DNA of 64,000 nucleotides from JAGQYP01 sp041392305 (GCA_041392305.1 JAWKMJ010000002.1:124001-188000); one strand, 5' to 3'. Shown: positions 1 to 8,775, numbered from the stretch's first letter. Notes: a model not told the origin generated them from the sequence alone. Program-made: numbers and translations.

Positions 1-58
1 CAGCAAAACCACCCCCAATGACGACAACTCGTAGTTTGTCTGTTTTGGGTATGTTCAT
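1..58 (-). CDS. NAD(P)/FAD-dependent oxidoreductase, N-terminus only (NADH dehydrogenase-like)
   Basis: Only the first 19 codons lie in the window; the gene continues beyond base 1. After a short polar leader the protein reads RVVVIGGGFA, the start of a Rossmann nucleotide-binding fold of the GxGxxG/A type. The leader plus this motif resembles type II NADH dehydrogenase-like flavoproteins of Bacteroidota, which pass electrons from NADH to quinone at the membrane. The family call rests on this short stretch and knowledge of the family; other FAD-dependent oxidoreductases remain possible. Confidence 0.55.
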   Translation of the reverse strand, partial: MNIPKTDKLRVVVIGGGFA

Positions 59-181
59 AATTTGTAATTATTTGGTCATCACCTAAAATTAAGGATTTTT
101 ACAGGGAGGGGAAAATAATGGACTCTTTATTTTTGTGCCTAGATTCTTGTCTTTCAAGAATGAGTTTTAGATTATTAATTA

Positions 182-189
182 TATTTTTG
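182..189 (+). promoter_or_regulatory. Putative -7 box (TATTTTTG) for the 119-aa unknown gene
   Basis: TATTTTTG fits the Bacteroidota -7 consensus TAnnTTTG and ends 19 nt before the ATG at 209. No clear -33 TTG is seen at the right distance, so this is tentative. Confidence 0.35.
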
Positions 190-208
190 CCTAAAATTAT
201 TTAACAAA

Positions 209-568
209 ATGAGATTCGAAGAAGCCAACAAATTGATCGATAAGCTTTTAAAAGATATCGAAAAGAATGGAGTAAATGATAAATTAATTCCGGACTTAAA
301 GAAACTTAGAGAATGGGCTTTAAAAGAAGAAGATCCTTTGGTAACTAAGGTGATTCGCTTAAGTTACGAATATATAGAAGAAAACGAGTGTTTTGACATT
401 GCCGTGGCTAAGGAAGAGGATGAAGAAGGGAATGAGTATTATTTGGAACCAGGGACCGATAAGGAAAACTTTTCATATTTATTGAGCTTGTTGTTAAAAA
501 ATGACAATGAATACAATAGAGAAGAAATCAAAGATTATAGAACTCAATTAAAAGAGGCCCTATATTAG
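209..568 (+). CDS. Conserved-looking hypothetical protein, 119 aa
   Basis: An acidic, Glu/Lys-rich protein without signal peptide or membrane segment, so probably cytoplasmic and mainly alpha-helical. The first 60 residues look like helical hairpins; the middle contains an acidic turn (about residues 68-75). I recognise no catalytic motif or named domain. It starts with ATG 19 nt after a TAnnTTTG box, and its stop codon overlaps by 4 bp the stop of the convergent gene downstream. Reading-frame quality and codon use resemble the neighbours, so it is probably real, but no function can be given. Confidence 0.75.
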   Translation: MRFEEANKLIDKLLKDIEKNGVNDKLIPDLKKLREWALKEEDPLVTKVIRLSYEYIEENECFDIAVAKEEDEEGNEYYLEPGTDKENFSYLLSLLLKNDNEYNREEIKDYRTQLKEALY

Positions 569-1680
569 TAGTCCTGCGAAATTCCTAGATTTCTGCTGAA
601 TTCACGAAGTTGCTTTCCGAAATTTTGTAATTCTTTATTAAAAGAACTTCGAATCTTTATTTCTGATGGTCGGAGATACATTAATTTCTGTCTAAGTTTT
701 TCGGCCGCTTTAATTACTTTTTGGAAGTCAGTGTAGAAAGATAGTTCAGAATCATTCATTTCAATAGATACGAAATACTTGGATATTGTGTTAATTGTAG
801 ATACGATCTGCACATAGGACCTTATTTCAGAAGTATCGGTGTAGTTGCATAGATTTAACCAATAACCGATAGCAGCATACTTTGTATTTAAAATAAGGGT
901 ATCCAGTCGTTTACAGTCTTTAATTGCCTCAACTAAGTTGTTATAATTCGTTTCTATGGACAATTTTTGCGATAGGAGGTTAAGACTATCCATATTTCCG
1001 TTTATTAGATAGTAAGTAAAAGCACCGTATAAATAGCCAGTTTGGACTTGTCCTTTTAATCGAGAAGAAGGGCTTTTGAGATCTGATTCATTGAACCACA
1101 GTCGAGGATGAGTTCTAAGATTTGTGTAATAATTTATTCCTTTTTGGTAAAACAATGATTTCTGATTTCCATTTAAACTTGAATCTAAACTCACAACTTC
1201 CTCTAAAGGGAATATCCTTGAATCCATTGCAATTTGGGCTTTTTTTGTATATTCGGCATCCCAAATGAATTCTTTATACTTCGGATTAAAATAAATATAC
1301 CCGACCGCATTTTCAAGGGTATTGGATTCCATATATTTATCCACAATTGCCATTGAAACATCTGCTTTAATTTTGAATTTTTTAGTCAAATAATATTTGG
1401 GAATGTCCGATGTGTTAAGCAAAAAATACTTGTCAATATATCCATTTTTGTGAAAATGAATTTTCAATAACCCTTTTGCCCCAACTTTTAAATTAAATTT
1501 TCCTTTTGATAGAGATTGTATCAATAGGGAGTCTCCATTAAATACCGTGATTTCGACGTTTTTAACCTTTTTATTTGAATAGTAATCTATTGTTGCTCCA
1601 TTGATCCATACATTTTGTGAAAAGGAAAGAACACTGATTAAGCACATCAAGGTAAATATCAACTGTTTCACATAGTGCAT
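565..1680 (-). CDS. Secreted hypothetical protein with a carboxypeptidase-regulatory-like N-terminal domain, 371 aa
   Basis: A typical Bacteroidota signal peptide (hydrophobic residues about 5-19, ending SFSQ) is followed by a segment of about residues 23-95 that looks like a transthyretin-like carboxypeptidase regulatory domain: an opening INGATIDYYSNKKVKNVEI, then a hydrophobic strand and KGLLKIHFHKNGY. The remaining 275 residues are mostly helical and match nothing I recognise. Such proteins are normally periplasmic or surface-located, and the regulatory-like domain is usually a beta-sandwich scaffold, not an enzyme. It converges on the 119-aa gene with a 4-bp stop overlap. Confidence 0.7.
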   Translation of the reverse strand: MHYVKQLIFTLMCLISVLSFSQNVWINGATIDYYSNKKVKNVEITVFNGDSLLIQSLSKGKFNLKVGAKGLLKIHFHKNGYIDKYFLLNTSDIPKYYLTKKFKIKADVSMAIVDKYMESNTLENAVGYIYFNPKYKEFIWDAEYTKKAQIAMDSRIFPLEEVVSLDSSLNGNQKSLFYQKGINYYTNLRTHPRLWFNESDLKSPSSRLKGQVQTGYLYGAFTYYLINGNMDSLNLLSQKLSIETNYNNLVEAIKDCKRLDTLILNTKYAAIGYWLNLCNYTDTSEIRSYVQIVSTINTISKYFVSIEMNDSELSFYTDFQKVIKAAEKLRQKLMYLRPSEIKIRSSFNKELQNFGKQLREFSRNLGISQDY

Positions 1681-1740
1681 TTTTTGATTTAAATTTTAGT
1701 GCTAATTTTACCAATTAAACATGTATTCGACACTGAAAGT

Positions 1741-3184
1741 ATGAAAAAATTACAGAATTACATTAATGGAGAGTTGATCTCCCCAGTATCTGAAGAATAT
1801 TTTGAAAACTTCGATCCATCAAGAGGGAAGCCTTATAGTTTCATTCCGGATTCTGATGAAAGAGACATTGAAATAGCAGTGAATGCAGCTCACAACGCTT
1901 TTCCTTATTGGAGCAGTTTACCAAAAGAAACTAGGTCTGAATACATGCTTAAAATTTCCCAAAGAATAGAGGAACGAATGGATGAGTTTGTAAAGGCGGA
2001 ATCTCTTGATAATGGCAAACCAGAAAAATTGGCTGCGCATGTGGATATACCTAGAGCAATATCAAATTTTAAATTTTTTGCCACTGCAATTTTACATTTT
2101 GCCTCTGAATCTCATTACATGGAAGGACTTGGGGTGAATTATACCCTGCGTAAACCTATTGGAGTTGTTGGGTGTATTTCACCATGGAATTTGCCTTTGT
2201 ATTTGTTTTCATGGAAGATTGCTCCAGCTCTTGCAGCAGGAAATTGTGTGGTAGCGAAGCCATCAGAAATCACCCCCATGACTGCTTTTTTATTGAGTGA
2301 AGTATGTCAGGAAGTCGGATTGCCAAAGGGAGTATTAAATATTGTTCATGGTTTAGGTGCAAAAGTTGGGGATGCGATTAGCCATCATCCTGAAATCAAA
2401 GCCATTTCGTTTACAGGAGGAACTCATACAGGAAAATTAATAGCAAGTGTTGCAGCACCAATGTTCAAAAAGTTATCACTTGAACTTGGCGGCAAAAATC
2501 CAAATATCATTTTTGATGATTGTGACTTTGATAAAATGCTTTCAACAACCATGCGTTCTTCTTTTGCGAATCAAGGACAGATTTGTCTTTGTGGCTCAAG
2601 AATTTTTGTTCAACAGGGTATATACGAGAAATTTAAGGAAGCTTTCTGCGAAAGTATCCAAATCGAAAGTGTCCTTTCCTTCTGATCCGGATGCTCAACT
2701 GGGAGCTGTTGTTTCAAAACCCCATATGGAAAAAATCCTTTCCTATATAGAACTTGCTAAAGAAGAAGGAGGAACCGTCCTAACAGGCGGTGAAAGAGTT
2801 ATATTAGAAGGTGAATATAATGAAGGGTATTATTTGCGTCCGACAGTGATAGAGGGTCTGGCATATAACTGTAGAACAAATCAAGAGGAGATATTTGGTC
2901 CGGTAGTTACGATCACGCCATTTAAAGATGAGAAAGAGGTTTTAATGATGGCAAATTCTACTCAGTATGGTTTATCAGCAACGCTTTGGACTAACGATTT
3001 AAATCGAGCACATCGACTTGCGGACCAGTTAAATTGTGGGATTGTTTGGATTAATTCTTGGTTGGTTCGAGATTTACGAACACCTTTTGGTGGAACAAAA
3101 GCTTCAGGTGTTGGACGCGAAGGCGGATTTGAGGCCTTGAGGTTTTTCACAGAGGCGAAAAACGTATTTGTAAGCACTGAATAA
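1741..3184 (+). pseudogene. Aldehyde dehydrogenase (ALDH8A1/2-hydroxymuconic semialdehyde type), frameshifted
   Basis: Two overlapping frames together make one aldehyde dehydrogenase of about 480 residues. Frame one (1741-2685) carries the NAD-binding region with FTGG near residues 224-227, the general base Glu248 in LELGGKNP and the catalytic Cys282 in NQGQICLCGSR. The rest (about 2651-3184) is in another frame and carries SDPDAQLGAVVSKPHMEKI, EEIFGPVV and the C-terminal FGGTKASGVGREGG. The join needs a +1 shift near 2641-2653, meaning one extra base or two missing bases in the GAAAG stretch. The ICLC active-site context resembles ALDH8A1 and 2-hydroxymuconic/2-aminomuconic semialdehyde dehydrogenases, which oxidise an intermediate of kynurenine breakdown; kynureninase lies elsewhere in this window. 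I chose ATG 1741 over 1699 because MKKLQNYINGE is the usual start of the family. It may be a real pseudogene or a sequencing error. Confidence 0.85.
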
Positions 3185-3189
3185 TAAAA

Positions 3190-3414
3190 TTATCTATGAA
3201 GGTATTTCTCTTTAAGGAATTCCTCGTAGGACATATTGTTTGCCATTATCCTTAATTCCATATATCTACGATCAAAATCCTCTGCCGAAGTCGCTTCACT
3301 TAAATAACGAATCCGGAATTTGTCAAATGCAACCATAGCAAGCAATTCGCTTTCCGGCAAATCGAGATTTGAGTATGCAAAGTCTTTTATATCATTTATA
3401 CTTTTGAAGGCCAA
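3190..3414 (-). CDS. Small hypothetical protein, 74 aa
   Basis: A soluble, charged, probably helical protein (MAFKSINDIKDFAYSNLD at the start, YEEFLKEKY near the end). It has no signal peptide and no domain I recognise. It lies tail-to-tail with the aldehyde dehydrogenase, with 5 bp between the stops. The amino-acid composition is that of a plausible protein and the opposite-strand frame is poorer, but homologues would be needed to be certain. Confidence 0.5.
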   Translation of the reverse strand: MAFKSINDIKDFAYSNLDLPESELLAMVAFDKFRIRYLSEATSAEDFDRRYMELRIMANNMSYEEFLKEKYLHR

Positions 3415-3659
3415 AAAAGGGATTTGTTTTCGATTTATTATTGCAGCAAATTATCCAGTCTTTAAAGTATGTTTAATTATTCATATAACAATAACTAAAC
3501 AAAAAACTTAACGCGAAAATAACTTTTCACCGTCTATTCAACCTAATAATTTAATAAAATTTACGAGATTTATCAAGAATATCTCTTGGTAGTTTTTTTC
3601 TCTATGAGTAAAAATAGGGCAGAAGAAATTGATAATCAATGATCTATCAATCAAGTTAA

Positions 3660-4676
3660 ATGAATGAAATTTTTTGCATAAGTAGAACTGATAGTATTGG
3701 TGATGTGGTTTTGACATTGCCTATGGTGGGTTATTTAAAATCGCGGTTTCCTAAAGCGAAAATTATTTTTCTTGGAAGGAATTATACTAAGCCTATCATC
3801 GAGATGTGCGGGGTTGTTGATGAAGTGATTCTCTTTGATCAAATTGAAGAGAAATCAACTAAAGAGTTAGCATCATTTTTCCAATCAAAGGAAATTACGC
3901 ACTTCATTCATGTGTTTCCAGTAAAGAAAATTGCCAAAGCTGCTAAACTGGCTAAGATAAACCATCGGATAGGAACTTCTCACAGATTATTTCATTTAAC
4001 AACCTGTAATGAAAGAATCAATTTTACTAGAAGAAATTCTGAATTGCACGAATCGCAATTGAATTTTCACCTACTTAAAACAATGGGATTAAAATTTATT
4101 CCATCAATCGAAGAAGTTGTCCAATATTTGGATTGTCTTGTTTCCAGAAAAGAATTTGATAAGTCTCGATTTGGAATTGACTCTCGACGTCCAGTTGTGA
4201 TATTGCATCCCAAATCGAAAGGAAGTGCAGTTGAATGGGGCATTCCAAATTTTATTCAATTGATTGAGTTTTTGAAACCCTATCCAGTAGAAATTATTGT
4301 TTCAGGAACTGAGGAAGAATCCAATAGTTTTAGATCGTTAATCCCCAAAGCGGAAAACGTCAAAGATATTTCTGGTAAATTAACACTAGTGGAGTTCATT
4401 GATTTGATTGCTTCAAGTAATGCGCTTGTGGCAGCTAGTACTGGACCGTTGCATATTGCAGGAATTCTGGGATTACATGCAGTTGGTTTATTTTGCCCCA
4501 AAAGACCTATTCATCCGCAAAGATGGAAGCCTCTAGGTTCTAAGGCAACCTACTTTGTGAAAAATGAACATTGTGAATCTTGCACTAAAGGAAAGGAATG
4601 CTTGTGCATTCAGAATATTTCTCCAGAATTGGTGGGGAAATACTTGATAGAAACTTTAACTATTATTACTTCTTAA
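3660..4676 (+). CDS. Glycosyltransferase family 9 protein (heptosyltransferase-like)
   Basis: 338 residues in the two-domain GT-B layout of ADP-heptose:LPS heptosyltransferases. The N-terminal domain opens ISRTDSIGDVVLTLPM, matching the family's (R/K)xxxIGDxxxxxP. The C-terminal nucleotide-sugar domain contains LHPKSKGSAVEWG and the late ASTGPLHIAGILG motif that binds the donor. The tail adds a Cys cluster (ESCTKGKECLC). Family 9 enzymes act at the cytoplasmic face of the inner membrane on lipopolysaccharide core; donor and acceptor here are unknown. Its stop overlaps that of the convergent substrate-binding lipoprotein gene by 11 bp. No other LPS core genes are adjacent. Confidence 0.88.
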   Translation: MNEIFCISRTDSIGDVVLTLPMVGYLKSRFPKAKIIFLGRNYTKPIIEMCGVVDEVILFDQIEEKSTKELASFFQSKEITHFIHVFPVKKIAKAAKLAKINHRIGTSHRLFHLTTCNERINFTRRNSELHESQLNFHLLKTMGLKFIPSIEEVVQYLDCLVSRKEFDKSRFGIDSRRPVVILHPKSKGSAVEWGIPNFIQLIEFLKPYPVEIIVSGTEEESNSFRSLIPKAENVKDISGKLTLVEFIDLIASSNALVAASTGPLHIAGILGLHAVGLFCPKRPIHPQRWKPLGSKATYFVKNEHCESCTKGKECLCIQNISPELVGKYLIETLTIITS

Positions 4677-6429
4677 TATATTCCTTGTATTCTGCTTCAG
4701 TCCATTCTTTTAACCAGACACTTCTAAAATCAAGATATTTGATTTCATTAAAATGAAGGTCCCTTACATAAGAATGCAAGATTTGATTGTCCTCATAATA
4801 CCACAATACAACTACTGGAGCTTCATCCATGAAGATACTTTCAGCTTCGGCATAATATTTAAAACTCTCCTCTTCGGTCGACGACTCGATCGCTTTCTCA
4901 TAAAGTCGATCAAATTCTGTGTTCACAAAACGCATAGAGTTGGGATGTGAAGGTTTATCTAGAGTTTTTGGTACATGTTTGCCATAACCCAATAATAGCA
5001 TAGTTTGGGGACTTGGATAATCACCTACCCAAGCAGCTCTGAATAGATCTGTGCGCGCATAGTTAGAATTTTCAACCTTTTTATCAAAACTAACCGCTTC
5101 AATTTGTAGGTCAATATTTAACGTTTTTTTAAGTTGTTCTTGTATTTCTGCAGCAACCTTGAAATTTTGATCATTTTGATTGTATTCAATAGTGATTTTC
5201 GGAAAACCTTTTCCATCAGGATACCCTGCTTCAGCCATTAATTTGCGGGCTTTTTCTGGGTTGTAGGAATATGAATTTTCTTGCACCTTATCAAAATCAT
5301 ATCCTTTGAACAATTTAATTGGAGGAACGACTCCAGCTTGTCCAGGGGAGTATGCTTGACGCTTTAGAATTTTGTCATAGATACTTTGGCGGTTTATTGC
5401 AAAGGATATGGCTTTTCGCACTCTTTTATCCTTAAAATAGGATTTTGTTAAGTTGAAGCCGTAATATTCCACACTTAATTGAGGTTCATGAGCAAGAACA
5501 TATTTTGGCGGTACTTCATCAAAATTTCGGATGTTTTCTTCAACCATGTATTTGATCTTTCCCGATGGTAAACCATCAATATATTCAATCTCTCCTTCTT
5601 CAAAAGAAATAAGCTGATCTATTTTACTGGGAATAACCTTAAAACTTACTGAATCTATATAGGGAAGCTGTACACCTTTCTCATCTTTTAAATAATAATT
5701 TGGATTTTTGACTAGTAAAATACCTTTAGAGTTATTGCTCTGAACCATAAATGGACCCGTACCAGCGCCTCTATTCAGTCCTTTGCATTCAATTACCTCC
5801 TTTGCTAGGATAGAAGCACTTGGTGAAGCAAGTTGTTTCAGAAAATCAGCATTTGGGTGACTCAATTGAATGGTTACCTTATCTCCATCAACTTGAATTC
5901 CTGTGATTTCGTCTGCTCTGCCGGCGACAAAATCTTCAATACCAATAACATTTCCATTGAACACTGTATTGAACGCTACTGACATTTCTTTCGAATCTTG
6001 TTTGCAGTAGTATTCAAAAGTATACTTCACATCATTTGCTGTCAATTCCCGTCCTTTTCCTCCCGGGAAACATTCATCATTTTGAAAAAGCACTCCCTTT
6101 CTAATTTTAAATGTAAATGTCTTATTGGAATCGGCAATTTCAAAACTTTCCGCAATTAAAGGCTCTATTTCTAATGTCTTGGGATTAAATTTGACAATAG
6201 GTTCGTAAATCATGGATACGATTTGGCTTGCATTTACAGCGTAAACAAATTTTGGGTCCAATATGCTTATCTCATCTGAAATAGCCAATCTTAAACTACC
6301 TCCCACTTTAATTTCCGAGGAAACTGTTTCCTTTGGTTGCGATTCTGATTCAATTTCTTTCTCCCCTTGACACGAGAATAATGTGATAAATGAAAACGCA
6401 AGTGCAAAAGCAACGCCCGATTTATTCAT
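4666..6429 (-). CDS. ABC transporter substrate-binding lipoprotein, family 5 (peptide/dipeptide type)
   Basis: 587 residues with a lipoprotein signal peptide ending LFSC (Cys20), so the mature protein is lipid-anchored. The body matches the family 5 extracellular solute-binding fold of OppA/DppA: an early GGSLRLAISDEISILDPKF, IYEPIVKF, the central NRGAGTGPFMV, YYGFNLTKSYFKDKRVRKA and the later YNPEKARKLMAEAGYPDG. Such proteins deliver oligopeptides or similar ligands to an ABC permease. No permease or ATPase gene is next to it, so it is an orphan here, which is common for Bacteroidota. The ligand cannot be inferred. Confidence 0.9.
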   Translation of the reverse strand: MNKSGVAFALAFSFITLFSCQGEKEIESESQPKETVSSEIKVGGSLRLAISDEISILDPKFVYAVNASQIVSMIYEPIVKFNPKTLEIEPLIAESFEIADSNKTFTFKIRKGVLFQNDECFPGGKGRELTANDVKYTFEYYCKQDSKEMSVAFNTVFNGNVIGIEDFVAGRADEITGIQVDGDKVTIQLSHPNADFLKQLASPSASILAKEVIECKGLNRGAGTGPFMVQSNNSKGILLVKNPNYYLKDEKGVQLPYIDSVSFKVIPSKIDQLISFEEGEIEYIDGLPSGKIKYMVEENIRNFDEVPPKYVLAHEPQLSVEYYGFNLTKSYFKDKRVRKAISFAINRQSIYDKILKRQAYSPGQAGVVPPIKLFKGYDFDKVQENSYSYNPEKARKLMAEAGYPDGKGFPKITIEYNQNDQNFKVAAEIQEQLKKTLNIDLQIEAVSFDKKVENSNYARTDLFRAAWVGDYPSPQTMLLLGYGKHVPKTLDKPSHPNSMRFVNTEFDRLYEKAIESSTEEESFKYYAEAESIFMDEAPVVVLWYYEDNQILHSYVRDLHFNEIKYLDFRSVWLKEWTEAEYKEYIKK

Positions 6430-6698
6430 ACTCTTTCTAATTTTAAATCCCTGATTAGATTAATGTTTTAACACACAAGGATAAGGAAAAATTATGAATT
6501 TCAATTCTTTTTTTTGGATGAAATAATTACAAGTTCAGTATGAATTTAATAGACAGAGTTTCTAGAATTAGTTTCTTAAAGAAGATTTTTTTTGCAACCT
6601 TATTTTAAAATTTTCCGTATTTGTTTTCAGAAGTAATAAATTTCTTTTAATATTGCGGTTGTAAAATTCTGTAATTAATTAGAATTTAACGTTTTTTG

Positions 6699-7490
6699 AT
6701 GCTTAAGACAAGTTTAATAGTAGTAGTGTTTTTGATGTTTGCGAGTACTGAATCCTTCGCAGCTAAGATATCTGTTGAGGGAATCTATCAAGGCAAAAGT
6801 TTGTATGTTCAGAACCCTGAAGGTGAAGAAGGTATCGGATTTTGTGCTTCCGCGGCATATGTAAACGGAGATGCATTAATTGAAGGTACGGCTTCAAGTG
6901 CATTTGAAATAGATTTCAAACAGTTCAATCTCCAAATAGGTGATTATGTATTTGTTGAAGTGGAACACGAATTTGGTTGTACACCCAAAATTTTAAATCA
7001 AGAAGTTCTTCTTCCTAAAAGTACTTTTACTGTCAGCGAAATGAATTGTTCTGGAGATGGAAAATTGAACTTCACCACTACAGGAGAGCAAGGTAAGCTT
7101 CCTTTTGTGGTTGAACAATTTAGATGGAACAAATGGGTTGCAATTGGAGAGGTAGCTGGTAAAGGTACTTCGGGAACTAATAATTATTCATTTGACGTTA
7201 CCCCTCATAGTGGAACGAATAAAGTAAGGGTAGTTCAAGTAGATCATACAGGAAAAAAACGAGCATCTAATGCTGTTACATTTGATTCGAATGTCCCGGT
7301 ACCTACATTTACTCCTGTAAAGGTTAAGAAGTCACTTAATTTTTCTGCTGAAACAAAGTATGAAATTTATGATGCTTATGGTGTAATTGTGAAGAAAGGT
7401 ACAGCTGTTGAGGTTGATTGCAGTAATTTGAAAAAAGGCGCTTATTATATCAATTACGACAATAAGAATGATAAGTTTATCAAAATGTAA
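6699..7490 (+). CDS. Secreted protein with probable T9SS type A sorting domain, 263 aa
   Basis: Signal peptide at residues 1-22 (hydrophobic core LIVVVFLMFASTESFAA). The mid part (about residues 110-190) contains the segment GEQGKLPFVVEQFRWNKW followed by SGTNKVRVVQVD, a beta-rich module that in Bacteroidota often precedes a sorting domain. The last 50 residues (KYEIYDAYGVIVKKG to YYINYDNKNDKFIKM) have the pattern of a type A T9SS C-terminal domain: strand, turn, DLKKGxYYxxY, K-rich end. I therefore expect export through the T9SS, perhaps cell-surface attached. The in-frame TTG one codon upstream was rejected in favour of this ATG. A strong terminator follows. Confidence 0.75.
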   Translation: MLKTSLIVVVFLMFASTESFAAKISVEGIYQGKSLYVQNPEGEEGIGFCASAAYVNGDALIEGTASSAFEIDFKQFNLQIGDYVFVEVEHEFGCTPKILNQEVLLPKSTFTVSEMNCSGDGKLNFTTTGEQGKLPFVVEQFRWNKWVAIGEVAGKGTSGTNNYSFDVTPHSGTNKVRVVQVDHTGKKRASNAVTFDSNVPVPTFTPVKVKKSLNFSAETKYEIYDAYGVIVKKGTAVEVDCSNLKKGAYYINYDNKNDKFIKM

Positions 7491-7510
7491 ATGATTTAAT
7501 CCTAATATTC

Positions 7511-7537
7511 AAAAGTCCCATTTGGGACTTTTTTTTT
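7511..7537 (+). terminator. Rho-independent terminator after the sorting-domain protein gene
   Basis: A near-perfect stem AAAAGTCCCA/TGGGACTTTT closes on a two-base loop and runs straight into a tract of nine T. The tract ends only 4 nt before the ATG of the epimerase gene at 7542. Confidence 0.85.
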
Positions 7538-7541
7538 GCCC

Positions 7542-7943
7542 ATGAATAAAATAGAACACCTTGGGATTGCTGTAAGAGACATACAAGAATCCAATGAGTT
7601 ATTTTCAAAGCTCTTAAATACAAGACCTTATAAACTAGAAGAAGTTGTCTCAGAAAATGTAATTACTAGCTTTTTTAAAGTAGGAGAATCTAAGATTGAG
7701 CTTTTACAAGCAACTTCGGAAAATAGTGCTATTCACAAGTTTATTGAGAAGAAAGGGGAAGGTATTCATCACATAGCTTACGATGTTAGTGATATTCATG
7801 CAGAAATAAAAAGGTTAAAAGCAGAAGGATTTCAAATGATTCATGATGAACCAAAAGATGGAGCAGATAATAAACTCATTGCTTTCTTGCATCCTAAATC
7901 AACAAATGGGGTGTTGATTGAGATTTGTCAGGAAAAGGGCTAA
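7542..7943 (+). CDS. mce: Methylmalonyl-CoA epimerase
   Basis: 133 residues of the vicinal oxygen chelate (glyoxalase/bleomycin resistance) fold, built from two beta-alpha-beta3 halves. The opening IEHLGIAVRDIQESNELF carries the first metal-binding His, IELLQ a Glu, GIHHIAYDVSD the second His and GVLIEICQ the last Glu ligand. The enzyme interconverts (R)- and (S)-methylmalonyl-CoA, linking propionyl-CoA and succinyl-CoA metabolism. The methylmalonyl-CoA mutase is not in the window. The start is ATG 7542; an upstream in-frame TTG lies inside the T-tract of the preceding terminator. The stop overlaps that of the convergent HAD gene by 4 bp. Confidence 0.9.
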   Translation: MNKIEHLGIAVRDIQESNELFSKLLNTRPYKLEEVVSENVITSFFKVGESKIELLQATSENSAIHKFIEKKGEGIHHIAYDVSDIHAEIKRLKAEGFQMIHDEPKDGADNKLIAFLHPKSTNGVLIEICQEKG

Positions 7944-8566
7944 TCAGTAAGAAAATCTTCAATTTTTCGATCTACCAAATGAATAGTTTGAATTCCTAAT
8001 TCTTTAGCTCCCTCAATGTGTTGTATGCTGTCATCAAAAAATAGCGTCTCTGCTGCATCAAATTGATTTTGATCTAAAACATATTCGAAAACATCTTTGT
8101 TTGGTTTTCTAAGGCCTATTTCATTAGAATAATAGACGTTTTGAAATACATCATCAAACCAATATTCTCCAAAAGTATTTTTCAGGATATTTCTGAAAGC
8201 TCTAACGTGAGTCTCATTCGTGTTACTCAATAAAACGACATTGTATTGCGCCGCATATTTTTTTAGCGTTTCCTTGCGTTCGATTGGAAAATCTAATAAC
8301 ATACTGTTCCAGGCAAGAATAATCTCTTCCTGACTTCTTTGGATATGGAAAAAAGCTTGAAGTTGCGAGATAAATTCACTTTCTGATATTTTTCCTGTTT
8401 CAAAGTTGTCAAACAAATGAGATTGTTGGGCTTGAGAAAAAAGTTCATCAAAATGTTGAATACCCATGTCTTTGAACTGATTGATCGTAATGTGATAGTC
8501 AATATTCAATAGTACTCCACCTAGATCGAAGATGATGTTTTTAATGTCTTTTGAAATCATTGCCAT
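7940..8566 (-). CDS. HAD-superfamily phosphatase, subfamily IA
   Basis: 208 residues. Motif I is FDLGGVLLNID, with the nucleophilic Asp first and Gly where most HAD phosphatases have the second Asp, as in the YihX-like sugar-phosphate phosphatases. Motif II is VLLSNTNETH, the Lys of motif III is in GLRKPNKDVFEYVL, and motif IV is LFFDDSIQHIEGAKELGI. The helical cap lies between about residues 15 and 95. A cytoplasmic phosphatase on a small phosphometabolite is expected; the substrate cannot be read from sequence. Two in-frame ATGs (8566 and 8560) are both possible starts. Confidence 0.85.
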   Translation of the reverse strand: MAMISKDIKNIIFDLGGVLLNIDYHITINQFKDMGIQHFDELFSQAQQSHLFDNFETGKISESEFISQLQAFFHIQRSQEEIILAWNSMLLDFPIERKETLKKYAAQYNVVLLSNTNETHVRAFRNILKNTFGEYWFDDVFQNVYYSNEIGLRKPNKDVFEYVLDQNQFDAAETLFFDDSIQHIEGAKELGIQTIHLVDRKIEDFLTD

Positions 8567-8622
8567 TATAGAAATTGAATCAATTAATCATTTTTCAAAT
8601 GTATCGAAAAATTCATGTGCTA

Positions 8623-8659
8623 AAAAAAAGAGCGAAGATTTAACCTACGCTCTTTTTTT
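8623..8659 (-). terminator. Intrinsic terminator downstream of the tRNA
   Basis: A 12-bp inverted repeat (AAAAAAAGAGCG with CGCTCTTTTTTT) can form a hairpin on either strand with a U-rich 3' side. It stands directly after the tRNA gene on the minus strand and just before the HAD gene, so it should end the tRNA transcript. Confidence 0.75.
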
Positions 8660-8671
8660 ATGCTTTTAGTG

Positions 8672-8745
8672 TGGGCCCTGTTGGGATCGAACCAACCACC
8701 CCCTGATTATGAGTCAGGTGCTCTAACCGACTGAGCTAAGAGCCC
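8672..8745 (-). tRNA. tRNA with CAU anticodon (tRNA-Met, possibly tRNA-Ile2)
   Basis: The minus strand folds into a complete cloverleaf: acceptor GGGCTCT/AGGGCCC (one G-U pair), D arm GCTC/GAGC, anticodon arm CCTGA-CTCATAA-TCAGG, variable GGGTG, T arm GTTGG-TTCGATC-CCAAC and discriminator A. CCA is not encoded. The anticodon is CAU. It lacks the C1-A72 mismatch of an initiator tRNA, so it is an elongator-type tRNA-Met or the lysidine-modified tRNA-Ile2; the two are hard to separate by eye. Confidence 0.93.
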
Positions 8746-8754
8746 AAGAATTTT

Positions 8755-8775
8755 GAAAAACCCCTTTTGGGTTTA
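8755..8775 (-). terminator. Short hairpin, possible terminator before the tRNA
   Basis: On the minus strand AAACCC-AAAA-GGGGTTTTT forms a short stem followed by five T. It lies downstream of the 178-aa gene and 10 nt upstream of the tRNA 5' end, so it may end that transcript. The T-run is short, hence moderate confidence. Confidence 0.45.

Noticed and set aside
2447..2685. Two separate overlapping genes or a programmed frameshift in the aldehyde dehydrogenase
   Set aside because: The two frames together give one complete enzyme of normal length, and no known slippery heptamer or downstream stimulatory structure is seen; a mutation or sequencing error is simpler.
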